Assembly (NCBI GenBank): GCA_910592205.1
Contig: CAJVPJ010000400.1
Coordinates: 1-26,258 of the forward strand
Direction of reading: 5' to 3'
DNA: 26,258 nucleotides
Origin: Paraglomus occultum
Taxonomy: Eukaryota > Glomeromycota > Glomeromycetes > Paraglomerales > Paraglomeraceae
A program made the position numbers and the translations under genes. This document shows, in pieces, positions 1-10,300 of this stretch. The notes below the pieces were generated by a model. The model made no database searches. It was given only the letters and a program-made list of their open reading frames with translations, and was not told the DNA's origin. Every line of letters begins with the position of its first letter. Position 1 is the first letter of the stretch.

Positions 1-55
1 TTGGCAATAGCTAGTGAGCACCCATCGTTCCAAAATTTTCCGATTTCCAAATCTG

Positions 56-211
56 TTAGGGGCGACGAGCTAGTGAGACCGACCTATATTTTTGCACGTA
101 TGACTCGACTTCACTATATGCTTCTTGTTTTATCAACTTTGTCGTAGCTTCCTTATTTGTATAAACATCAGATCTAGCATCTGCGGAAATTGACCATGCT
201 AATTTCAGACA
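56..211 (-). other. possible terminal exon or short ORF at the left edge
   Basis: On the minus strand a frame is open for about 50 codons, ending in a TAA at 56-58. It is rich in Lys, Glu, Thr and Ser (it contains NKEATTKLIKQEAYSEVESY), which looks more like coding sequence than the AT-rich background. A possible splice acceptor (ttccgcag on the minus strand) lies near 184, inside the open stretch. No ATG in this frame was found, so it would have to be a last exon. It lies just downstream of the VIT/vWA stop codon, so it could be an alternative last exon of that gene or a remnant of another gene. I do not recognise the product. The rest of 1-364 holds only 3' flank. Confidence 0.25.
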
Positions 212-364
212 TTATCATTCACACCAAGTGGGTGGCAATCCGCACACCATATAAATTTTATTATTCACTTAATTTACCAAAACTATAACAATAGACAGTT
301 ATTCGTCTTCATGCTAGCTATCAGAGTTAACACAAACGCATTTTCTTATCCGCTTTAATAATAA

Positions 365-3363
365 TTAAGCAAGCCACTCAGTAACCCACTTTCTCGCATC
401 TTGCAGCATTTTCTCGATAACGCCAGAATCGTACCCACTCGATTCATTTAATGCAGTCTGAGCTTTTTCATGACACAATTCCCACTCTTCCGTGAAAGCT
501 TTCATTACACTCTCAAGATAAGCCAAAGCAATACAAGTAGACCAGACAGAATCTTGATCCTTATTTTGAAATAAATTCTTGTCATTTCCCTTTGAAAAGA
601 ATTCCGATAACTCTGCAGTCGGTTTGAAAAATCCATCAAAAGATTGAAAACTGATAAACTTGTAAAGAATTCCAATTTCGGCCAATTTCGGATCAAAATC
701 AACTGATCTAACATCAATCTCCATAAAATCATTGGTAGGCGAGGTTGAACGTTCTCTATATCTCACAATTGATGAGACGGCCCCAGTAGAAGGGCTACTT
801 TTGCGTGCAGCTTTCGTAGCAAGAGCGCGACCCTGCAAAAATATCTGTGTTAATAGATGCGTCATATTTATCCAAAAAGAATGTAAAAGCAAGCTTTCCC
901 AGTTTTTTTTTTTTTTTTCAAGCTTTAATTTAACGAACCCTGTACTTGCGCCTAACGCTGGTACGCAAGCCTACCTGCGCGCTTGTCTGCACAGGGACAA
1001 TGCGCTTTTGAATTTCAACTGTCGATACGACTTGGTCTCTTTGATCGATTGCCAGAAAACTTTAATAAATAACTCAAGATAATTAGAATCGAGCTAACAC
1101 TTAACAACCATTCTCGTTTACCATCCAGCAATCTTTACCTTGTATATCTTGAGGCTAAATTAGCATTGGTCGCAAGCTGAATGATTGCATTCTTTACATC
1201 TTCAGCTGATATTTCTTTTCCCTCATTTTTCGGATCGTTATGTAGGTAACTTTTCTTATCCTCAAGATCCTGTATTAACTTTCTGGCAGCTAGAGTATGA
1301 ATCTTGTTTCCATCGAGAATAACTGGATCAACTGGCACAGTGACGCCTACGGGCCCACTGCGAGATTGCATTGTCATTGTGATATTCCGTGCAGGTTCAA
1401 CGTCCGGTGCAAAGAGCGCATAGACGACACAGCGAACGCCTTGATATAATGGTGGAATTATGTATGGTGCTTGACGGTGCTTTACAGCACCCCCATCACC
1501 ACTATCAGTGTCGATCCAGGAAATTTTGTAATCAGTCAATGGCGGTCGAATAGCGTTCTTGACCATCCCAGCAACCTTCTTGTCCATCCTCTCTTCACCG
1601 CTGACGAACTGGGCATATCCCTTTCCGGCCCTCGCGACTGATTCCACTAAATGATGACTGACCGAGCTTCCAATACCCAGCGAAAACAATCTCAAATCGT
1701 CTTTGGCTTCCTTCACTTTACTTTCGATCAGTTGAATAATCTCATCCACGTTCCAGACCTCACCGTCGGTCAATAAAAACACAGCAGTCGGCAGTTCTTT
1801 GTTCTTATTTTCCAAAACCCATCTTAGAACCGACAAGAGTTCAGTACCACCAAAGTTGGCCTCCATTCCCCGAGCATGTTGAATGGCCGCGTCGTAGGAG
1901 GATTCTGAGTAAGGAACAGATGTTTCGAACAAGGCTGAATAAGACGAGCCAAACGAGACCACATTGAAAAAACAGTTGGATGGCAAAGAGCGGATTATTA
2001 ATTCGAGCGTTTGTCGAGCTTTATTTATCGGGGAACCACCCATCGAACCGGATCTGGAACAAATAAAATTCAATATTGGCGAATGAATAAAGTTGCCACT
2101 AAACGCTGTGTACACAAGTTCGTAAAAAAGCGTGAAAACAGCATCTAAACGATTTACCTGTCGACGACAAAAATCATTTCTGTCTGCACCGATTCAAGTT
2201 CAAACGTAGGAACAAGAGTCAGCATGGTACAGTTCGTATTGGTCTTTGGATTGTATTCAGTGAATGCTCTATACAAAGAAGATGCAAAGAAAATACATGA
2301 ACATCGATTTTAGCAAACATTAGTCATTACCATCACCCAATTCCTATAACTATTTCCCACATACTTGATCCATACCTAGATTTGTCCAAATCCTTACTCT
2401 TAACAACTAGCACAAAATCCTTCTCCAAGTGAGTTTTATCTTCTGCCAGCCCAACTCTGCAAGTCTTTGGATCTCCATTCAAATTAATTTCAGTTTTAAT
2501 CTTGTGCGTGGGTGACTCGACACTCAACAAACTGGCTGTCATACGACATGTAACATTCACGTCCAATGTATATTGCGTTTGGCTCGAGTACGTCGGATTG
2601 CCCTTAATCACTTTCGTCCCCGCTTGAGACGAGTTGTTCTGCGGATCACCATAGCGAGGTGCAACAGCGGTGGGAATGACAAAGCGAACTTGGTCGGAAT
2701 CAGAATCTTGTTTAAGCTCTGTTACGTAAGTTATGCGAATTTTGACAGTCTGATTTGGTGTAACGTTGCCAACGGAGCATTGGAAGACATCCGGAAGTTC
2801 TTCTTCAAGAAGGTACGCGCCAAGGCCACTCTTAGAAAAAGGTGAAAAAAAGTGGTCTCAGTAAATGAAGCTAATAAACACACAGTAACGGCTCAATAAT
2901 TTCTCGGTTATCCATTGATGCAAACCTGAACCGCTTCATCGTACTCTTTAGCAGCCTGTTGGGCCTCTTTGACAATACCCTTTACTGTCCGATTACCATC
3001 GATTTCAGCTTCAAAGGCACAAATTGCTGCAGCTTCATGAATTGGGAATTTGTAGATTGCTTCAATTGTCACTGATTCTTCATTCTTGTAAGTTTGAGTG
3101 ACGGTGACTGAAGGAATTCAATCCAAGGAGAATGATTAAGTATATTGTGAAATTGACAAAATATTCGATGATAGGTCTTTACCTTCAGCAATCATGTCAA
3201 CGACTACAGAATGAATCAATGTTAGCTACGTCGAAGAAGGCAAAATGATGACAATCTTTACTCTTTTGTAATTACCATTTGCCTCAACGCTTACGTTCTG
3301 CAAAGGAACGGGTTTTGGCGTGTTTAATTCGGGAACGAGATAGGCCAATCCATAGCATACCAT
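365..3363 (-). CDS. VIT and von Willebrand factor A domain protein, 8 exons
   Basis: The spliced product is 774 aa and belongs to the family related to the inter-alpha-trypsin inhibitor heavy chain, vWA5A and PARP4. Exons on the minus strand are 3276-3363, 3183-3203, 2926-3107, 2376-2830, 2158-2268, 1139-2053, 975-1059 and 365-832. All introns are GT-AG, phases agree, and the total of 2325 nt is a whole number of codons. The VIT domain covers about residues 1-130 (VTVTQTYKN, then EAIYKFPIHEAAAICAFEAE, then a KEAQQAAKEYDEA helix). The vWA domain covers about 279-450 and has a complete metal site: D285-R-S287-G-S289, T356 in GGTEL, and D382 in LLTDGE. Residues 619-774 form a C-terminal region with WSTCIALAYLE and EWEL motifs typical of these proteins. 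The start is the ATG at 3361-3363, giving the usual short lead (MVCYGLAYLVPELNTPKPVP); an upstream in-frame ATG at 3426 would add a less likely 21 residues. There is no signal peptide, so it is probably intracellular, with a metal-dependent adhesion or scaffold role. The partner is unknown. A decayed paralogue lies at 16160-18871. Confidence 0.87.
3183..3203 (-). other. 21-nt microexon of the VIT/vWA gene
   Basis: Between introns of 72 nt (3204-3275) and 75 nt (3108-3182) there is an exon of only 21 nt, bounded by AG and GT. It encodes the core of VVDMIAEV and joins the first exon to the main VIT exon in the correct phase (1 nt carried in, 2 nt completed on each side). The peptide fits the expected VIT strand that precedes VTVTQTYKN. 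A matching stretch with the same boundaries survives in the pseudogene near 18685-18710. Confidence 0.75.
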
Positions 3364-3860
3364 TTCGATTGTATGAAAATTTTTCGTTTTGGAGAGAAAA
3401 TGTTGCTTTTCATTCCCGCAAAGCACTGCCTCTTTATATTAACGTAGAAATACAGACGCGCAGTTAAAGTGCGCAGCAAAGAGAAATCGAGTTTTTTCCA
3501 AAAGGTGATTGGGATCAACGGATGTAATGTAATACAATGATTTGTAATACGATAGAATGATAGATTTAACTTTATTTGGTGCTAGAAACAATACATTACA
3601 TATTATCACTGCATTCGTTACACGATTTTCATTATGATTATTTCCTTATTGATTTTGGCGTATGGGTAAAAAAAAATTAGCATTCAATTACGTAATTGCG
3701 CGTCGTTGGTTCCAATTCTAATCTAAATTTGAAGATTGTAATAACCTTTATCCTCCAAGCGTTTGAATTCTATACTAAAGACAAGGCGAAAATCATATTA
3801 TTATAACATTTTTTTTGGAATGAGTTGCTGCACTGCGTTATTACTTGGTAGCTAAAATTA
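3364..3860. other. 5' flank of the VIT/vWA gene, shared with block B
   Basis: No gene is seen here. This AT-rich stretch aligns by eye with 18872-19184 and then 20153-20480. Shared landmarks include the TATA region, the stretch around 3631-3655 that is interrupted by a transposon in block B, the string tttatcctccaagcgttt (3749-3766), and a later TTGGAATGAGTT stretch. It is the promoter flank of the duplicated unit. Confidence 0.7.
3431..3440 (-). promoter_or_regulatory. TATA-like box upstream of the VIT/vWA gene
   Basis: The minus strand reads AATATAAAGA about 70 nt before the start codon. The same motif with conserved flanks is present upstream of the pseudogene copy (about 18936-18945). 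Position and conservation are compatible with a TATA box, but no transcription start is visible from sequence. Confidence 0.35.
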
Positions 3861-4714
3861 CGTGGGGGGTTAAAAAGTTTTGCGTGTGGCTCTCTAACTG
3901 AGATAAACTAAAGATTGGAGCAATCATAAGTGTGCATACTTTCATGTAACATATGAAAACAAAGCAGAGGCAAATTTATTATTTCGTTGTCGAAACCACC
4001 CCCTTTTTTTTTTTTTTTTGGAAAAAAAACAAGCCATAAAAATTAACGACACTGTATTTTTGCTTCTTAGAAAAATAGCAGAAATGCAACTCAAATCACG
4101 AAAAGTTGGCAAATGTAGAAAGGGAACAAATATTGTCCACCATCGCAATTAGACGTTGGATTGTTACATTCAAGCACGAATAAAAAAAATTAAAGAAGAC
4201 AGGCTCATTCTGAAAGTAGTAACGTCAGAAAAGATTTCCAATGTTGAGAATTTTGTTAGTAATAATCCGCATATTTCTATTAACATTTTAACCAACAAAC
4301 CAGTATTTTTCCTGAAAAAATTTTTTACATTTTGCATAGTGAGCTGAGCCTCCAGAAGAAAGGGACGAACAACTGTTTGTGACGTACGGCAATGCTGCAC
4401 TACATGAGGCAACGGTCATGACGGAGTATTTTAATACCGAACGAATAAAACTTATTTCCTATTTATACCTTATAGTCGAGACCGTATTTTTTTTCTTATT
4501 CCCTCGAATAAAAAAACAATTGAGGGAGAAATAATTCGATAAGAGCAAGTGTTCAGGCAGTTGCTGAAACTATCAAAAAAAACTATGAGAAGTTTTTTCA
4601 GAGTTAGCAAAATTGTCTGCAGATTACTTTGAGAAAATAAAATAGTTATATTGATACCTATTATAAAATTTCTGAAAATAAATATCTACGCGCAAAACTT
4701 TTTAACTACCCACG
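3861..4714 (+). mobile_element. decayed mariner-like DNA transposon, 854 bp
   Basis: Terminal inverted repeats of about 27 bp bound the element. The left end starts CGTGGGGGGTTAAAAAGTTT and the reverse complement of the right end starts CGTGGGTAGTTAAAAAGTTT. Both ends are flanked by TA (3859-3860 and 4715-4716), the target site of this superfamily. The plus strand keeps transposase remnants: a stretch around 4100-4190 resembling the mariner run ending in HHDN (here KGTNIVHHRN, followed by a stop), and near 4545-4610 a fragment reading SVQAVAETIKKNYEKFF, like the mariner C-terminus. Stops and frameshifts rule out activity. Open frames called on either strand inside it are not genes. The equivalent flank in block B lacks this element. 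Confidence 0.75.
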
Positions 4715-6139
4715 TAAATACACCCAACGCTCAAGCCGATATGTCGTATAACAGAATAGCATATTGATAGTTCATTGAAACTGTATACAGATTGCCATGA
4801 TCAATACTATTTATTGTTTTACTCACACAACATGTGATATTCCTCTAGTGCAGTTTGTTGGGCAAAATTTAGATGGCGAGAGCGGGAGGTGCTATTGAGC
4901 CATGTTATTTATATACAGTGCATTAGTAACTACAATAAATAAGGTAGAAAATTTAGTTAACAGAGAGCAATCTATGACTGTTGTTGAGACATTCAATAAT
5001 AGATTATTTTTGTGCCCGGTTAAATGCGGCGACCGAGCGTGTAACCGTTAAAATAACTAAACTTTCTGCAGTAGAAATTTGGTTTTGTTCTCCGTACCTT
5101 TGATGGTCTCGGTAACTTGTAGCGTAGCATTGAAAATGTGCGCGGTTTTAGTTGTATATGGAATGGGATGCCAGAATTTGAATGTTGGTAAAAAATGTAT
5201 AAAATACTGGGTGAGCTGGATTTTTGTTATTTATTTTTATAGTGTTTATATTACTTCATAAAATAAGCGCATATGTTTAACTGCTTATTCAAACTAATTA
5301 GCTTTTTATAATGTAAAACTCAGCACTATAATATCTAGATTCCTCATGTTAGCTCAAGTAGGTATTTTATGTTCATTTGAAAGTTGTAGTATCAATCGAA
5401 TCTACGATTAAACCAATCAATTTCGCAGTGGTAAGCAAACCAACTACTATAATTAGGTGTTTTTACTGCTCTGCAAAAAACAACGTAAAGTTCAGATTTA
5501 ATACAGTAAAATAGTTGCGACATTACGTAAGCGGTCTGCCTTTTACTATTTTCAAAATAGTGGTTGTTATTCCTCATATATATCGAGTAAATACAGTGAA
5601 GATATTTCTGCATGTTATGTATCATAAATCTTGATTACTAAATACTTTAAATGTATTGCGGTTTCAAATTTATACGTCGAAACTTTCAATCCAAGTTTTT
5701 TATTTGGTTTTTTGCATCATTAAAGTCTCGTTTATAAATTAAATTATTGTAAGCAAATATAAATAATCGGGTAAATATATGTTGCGATACGCTACTAAAG
5801 TGTAATAGCGATTTTATTTTCCTAACAGAATAAAAATTGAGTAATTCCGCAAAATTAATTAAATTGATTGTGTGTAAAATAATATCATATAAGTTTCTGA
5901 CATTCAAACCACATTTCCGAGGTAAATGCTGACAGTTTTTATACTATTAATGTAATATAATGGTACATAACTCCTAAAGTATCTTGTTTCAAAATTCAAT
6001 TTTTGAATAAACGAGTTTATGTATAAATTAAAAAGAAAAAAATTACTCAAATTGATTAAAATATGTTGTGTTGTTTCGTCGTTTTTGGTTTTTTATTGCT
6101 TTATCCTACATTGTTGTCTATTGGGATTTTGTCCTTTGA
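4715..6139. other. AT-rich intergenic region
   Basis: No gene can be supported. Short open frames at 5079-5261 (plus), 5392-5625 (minus) and 5686-5907 (minus) lack a convincing start, splice context or recognisable product. The first 60 bases (around 4720-4765) are the continuation of the VIT/vWA 5' flank: a segment AACGCTCAAGCCGATATG matches a diverged copy at about 20489-20510, and a 20-base string at 4744-4763 recurs inverted at 20557-20576. Confidence 0.6.
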
Positions 6140-6815
6140 TTATAGAGAAAGTGATGTCTCCTGGCTGAGAATCGACGACTTCTGTTCTGCTTCTTTATCT
6201 TGTTCGACGTGTGCCAGACTTTGAATCTTGGTCGGTGTCTGCAATACTACGTTATGTTCTTTATTATTATGCATTTCCTCCACACGTCTACTGACGGGTG
6301 ACTTTGGGTTTGGCAGTTGGTGTAATTGATATCATCAAATTTGGATCCAACAAACAAAAAACTAGTACGTCACAGTAAATAACCCCTTCGTATATAATCA
6401 AAAATGTCAGTGAATTGAACAACTGCATTATTTTGTGCTGCGTTGATTGGTCGACTTCGTCTGCCTGCGACAGGATGGCTCGCTGTTATTTCATTAATGG
6501 GCTTTTTATTTTTTCTTATGGTTAGCTTTAATTTGGTATTAGTAAATACTGGCAAACTTGCCACTTTTCCTATATACCTAATAATTATAATGATTCCAGA
6601 CATTCATTTGTGTTGGCTGGTAATAAAATGTGGAACAAATATAATTAAATTAATCAGGTTATTAGAGAGGTAGAGCAAATTTTCATGTGCTAAGTATATT
6701 TGTCCCAATTGCAGTGCTTCCCCCGTTAGCATGGTATCGTGTTCATCATCATCATTATCGGGAATAAAATACGGGAATTGTACTTTTTGTGGTTCGGTGT
6801 GTTGCACGCATGGCT
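6140..6815 (-). CDS. possible unrecognised multi-exon gene, exon structure unresolved
   Basis: Three consecutive stretches on the minus strand have protein-like composition. About 6662-6815 includes QFPYFIPDNDDDEHDTMLTG and then EALQLGQIYLAHENLL. About 6370-6570 includes KLKLTIRKNKKPINEITASH and then AGRRSRPINAAQNNAVVQF. About 6140-6331 includes RRVEEMHNNKEHNVVLQTP and QDKEAEQKSSILSQETSLSL, ending in TAA at 6140-6142. The last stretch also has an internal ATG (6272-6274) that would give a 44-aa protein. The residues are mostly polar. Hydrophobic open frames on the opposite strand (6063-6224, 6443-6673) look like complements of this. I could not find splice sites that join all three in phase, so it may be a pseudogene or two small genes. 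The product is not recognised. Confidence 0.3.
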
Positions 6816-7000
6816 AAGTGCTACGCCTTTCTGCATAATATATACATGTAAAGCTGGTATTTCTTTTTTTTGAAGAATTGTTTCCGAGACTTATAAAAAT
6901 AATAAAAAGCGAGCTATGTGGGCGTAAACAACTGTAAAAAAAAATAGGACAAGAAAGATTCAGAACGTTGGCGTTTAAATATTTTTATTGAAGTTATGAC
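6816..7000. other. intergenic spacer
   Basis: AT-rich sequence with short A and T runs. No open frame or motif of note was seen between the possible gene at 6140-6815 and the repeat block that follows. Confidence 0.5.
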
Positions 7001-7345
7001 GATATATTTATTGATTATTACATGTTTTTACCGTAATTACTGACTGTCACTATTGTGACACATTCAAGGTATTATGAATAACAATGGACGACAACAGATA
7101 TATTTAAACGCAATTGTTGACTGTCGCTATTGTGGCCGGCATTCAAGAATAGAGTTGTTTTACTGACTATTAATCTGTAAAATTTTAGTCGTAATACTGT
7201 CATTATTGTGAACACATTTAAAATTAGAAAGTCGATCTAACATACAAATAACTATAAAGTTGAATTAAGACAACAGGTTTATTGGTTATTAATCCATATA
7301 ATGTTCAGTCATATGTTGACTGTCATTATTGTAGCTGGCTTTTAA
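7001..7345. repeat. degenerate tandem repeat, four units, in the 3' flank of the kinase-SEL1 gene
   Basis: Four diverged copies of a unit whose core reads TGACTGTCATTATTGTG, followed by a CATTCAA-like end, begin near 7041, 7118, 7194 and 7317. The first two steps are about 77 bp; the last is about 122 bp. The better-preserved units also share an upstream part resembling TTATTGGTTATTAATC, and the first, third and fourth also share an AGTCGTAATACTG-like link. The last unit overlaps the stop codon of the kinase-SEL1 gene (TAA at 7342-7344), so it lies in the transcript's end or 3' UTR. The copies are too diverged to be a recent array. Confidence 0.7.
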
Positions 7346-10300
7346 TCGTGACATACAGTATAGTCAGAGTTAATTGATATAATACTAGTAATTTTGGCCA
7401 ATTCCAACAAGTTAACCATTTTCTGCGCCTTAGCATGCAATTGTTCAGCTGCTTTTTGATACAGTTTATGTGCCTTCTTAGCATCTCTATTTGCTCCAAT
7501 TCCATTTAAATAACAAGAAGCAAGGTTGAACTGTGCATTAGCATTCCCTCGTTCAGCTGCACTTTGATACAGTTCAACTGCCTTTCTAGCATCTTTTTCT
7601 ACTCCAATGCCATCATGATAGCAACAACCAAGATTATTCTGTGCTTTAGCATGGCCTTGTTCAGCAACTTTTTGATACAGTTCAACTGCCTTTCTAGCAT
7701 CTTTCTTTAATCCAGTTCCATAATAATAGCATTTACCAAGATTGTACTGTGCATTGACTTGTTCTTGTTGAGCTGCTTTTTGATACAGTTCAACTGCCTT
7801 CTTAACATTTTTTTCTACTCCAATTCCATTTTGATAACAATAACCAAGGTTATCCTGTGCATTAGCATTTCCTTGTTCAGCTGCTCTTTGATACAGTTCA
7901 ACTGCCTTTCTAGCATCTTTAACTACTCCAATTCCATCTTGATAGCAAATACCAAGGTTATTCTGTGCACTAGCATGTCCTTGTTCAGCTGCCCTTTGAT
8001 ACAGTTCAACTGCTTTTCTAGCATCCCTTTTTACTACAATTCCGTTTAGATAGCAATAACCAAGGTTATCTTGTGCATTAGCATATTCTTGTTCAGCTGC
8101 TTTTTCATACAGCTCAATTGCCTTCCTGGTATTCTTTTTTACTCCAATTCCATAATAATGACATTCACCAAGGTTATTCTGTGCATTAACAAACCCTTGT
8201 TCAGCTGCTCTTTGATACAGTTCAACTGCCTTTCTAACATCTTTTTTTATTCCAATCCCATTTCGATAGCAATAACCAAGATTATCCTGTGCATTAGCAT
8301 TTCCTTGTTTAGCTGCTTTTTGATACAATTCCACTGCTTTCTCCTCATCTTTTTTCACTCCAATTCCATTTCGATAACAGTAACCAAGGCCATTCTGTGC
8401 ATTAGCATTCCCTTGCTCAGCTGCTTTTTGATACATATCAACTGCCTTTCTAGCATCTTTTTCTACTCCAATTCCATTTCTATAGCAGTAACCAAGATTA
8501 CACTGTGCATTAGCATTCCCTTGCTCAGCTGCTTTTTGATACATTTCAACTGCCTTTCTAGCATTTTTTTCTACTCCAATTCCATTTTTATAGCAATAAC
8601 CAAGATTGTACTGTGCATTAGCATATCCTTGTTCAGCTGCTCTTTGATACAGTTCAACTGCCTTTCTAGCATCTTTTTCTACTCCAATGCCATGTTGATA
8701 GCAAACACCAAGATTATTCTGTGCATTAGCATATTCTTGTTCAACTGCTCTTTGATACAGTTCAACTGCCTTTCTAACATCTTTTTCTACTCCAACTCCA
8801 TATAGATAACAATAACCAAGATTATCCTGTGCATTAGCATATCCTTCTTCAGCTGCTTTATCATACAGTTCAACTGCCTTTCTAGCATCTTTTTCTAATC
8901 CAGTTCCATAATAATAGCATTCACCAAGATTATTCTGCGCAATAGCATATCCTCGTTCAGTTGCTTTTTGATACATATCAACTGCCTTTCTAGCATCTTT
9001 TTCTACTCCAATTCCATTTCTATAGCAGTAACCAAGATTACACTGTGCATTAGCATTCCCTTGCTCAGCTGCTTTTTGATACATTTCAACTGCCTTTCTA
9101 GCATCTTTTTCTACTCCAATTCCATTTTTATAGCAATAACCAAGATCATTCTGTGCATTAACATTTCCTTGTTCAGCTGCTCTTTGATACATTTCAACTG
9201 CCTTTCTAACATCCTTTTTTAATCCAATTCCATAATAGTAGCATTCACCAAGATTGTACTGTGCACTAGCATGTCTGTGTTCCACTGCTCTTTGATACAT
9301 TTCAACTGCTTTTCTAACATCTTTAGCTACTCCAATTCCATGTTTATAGCAATAACCAAGGTCATTCTGTGCATTGGCATGTCCTTGTTCAGCTGCTCTC
9401 TGATACATTTCAACTGCCTTTTTAGCATCTTTTTCTAATCCAGTTCCATAATAGTAGCATTTACCAAGATTGTACTGCGCACTAGCATGTCCTTGTTCCA
9501 CTGCTTCTTGATACAGTTTAACTGCCTTCCTGGTATTCTTTTTTACTCCAATTGCATTTTGATAGCACCAACCAAGGTCATTCTGTGCATTGGCATGTCC
9601 TTGTCCTGCTGCTCTTTGATACATTCCAACTGCTTTTCCAGCATCCTTTTCTAATCCAATTCCATTATAATAGCATTCACCAAGATTGTACTGTGCATTA
9701 GCATTGCCTTGTTCAGCTGCTCTTTGATACATTTCAACTGCTTTCCTAACATCTCTTTCTACTCCAATTCCATTTCTATAGCAATAACCAAGGTCATTCT
9801 GTGCATTGGCATGTCCTTGTTCAGCTGCTCTTTGATACATTTCAACTGCCTTTGTAACATCCTTCTTTAATCCAGTCCCATAATAGTAACATTCACCAAG
9901 ATTGTACTGCGCATTAACATGTCCTTGTTCCACTGCTTCTTCATACAGCTCAACTGCCTTCTTGGTATTCTTTTTTACTCCAATTGCATTTTGATAGCAC
10001 CAACCAAGACTATCCTGTGCATTGGCATGCCCTTGAACAGCTGCTTTTTGATACAGTTCAACTGCTTTCCTAGTATTTTTTTCTACACCAATTCCATTTT
10101 TATAACAATAACCGAGGTTGTACTGTGCATTAGCATATTCTTGTTCAATTGCTTTTTGATATAGTTCAACTGCCCTTTTATCATCTTTTTCTACTCCAAT
10201 TCCATTTTGGCAGCATTCACCAAGATTATTCTGTGCATTAGCATATCCTTGTTCAGCTGCTTTTTGATACAGTTCAACTGCCTTTCTAGCATCTTTTTCT

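Noticed and set aside
732-1082. 116-codon plus-strand frame over the end of the VIT/vWA gene
   Set aside because: It is antisense to two spliced exons and an intron that fit the VIT/vWA protein in phase.
6063-6224. Plus-strand 53-codon frame with a signal-peptide-like start
   Set aside because: It overlaps, in antisense, the more coding-like minus-strand stretch 6140-6331; its hydrophobic start is just AT-rich sequence.
6443-6673. Plus-strand hydrophobic frame resembling membrane segments, with a possible intron to 6715
   Set aside because: It starts at TTG, has a stop just upstream with no acceptor between, and is the complement of a polar minus-strand frame, which commonly yields false hydrophobic frames.
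7759-10164. Long plus-strand open frames with repeated FYSNSI and CISISL-like units
   Set aside because: They are exact complements of the SEL1 coding array. Their periodicity follows the 108-bp unit and they lack starts and exons of their own.
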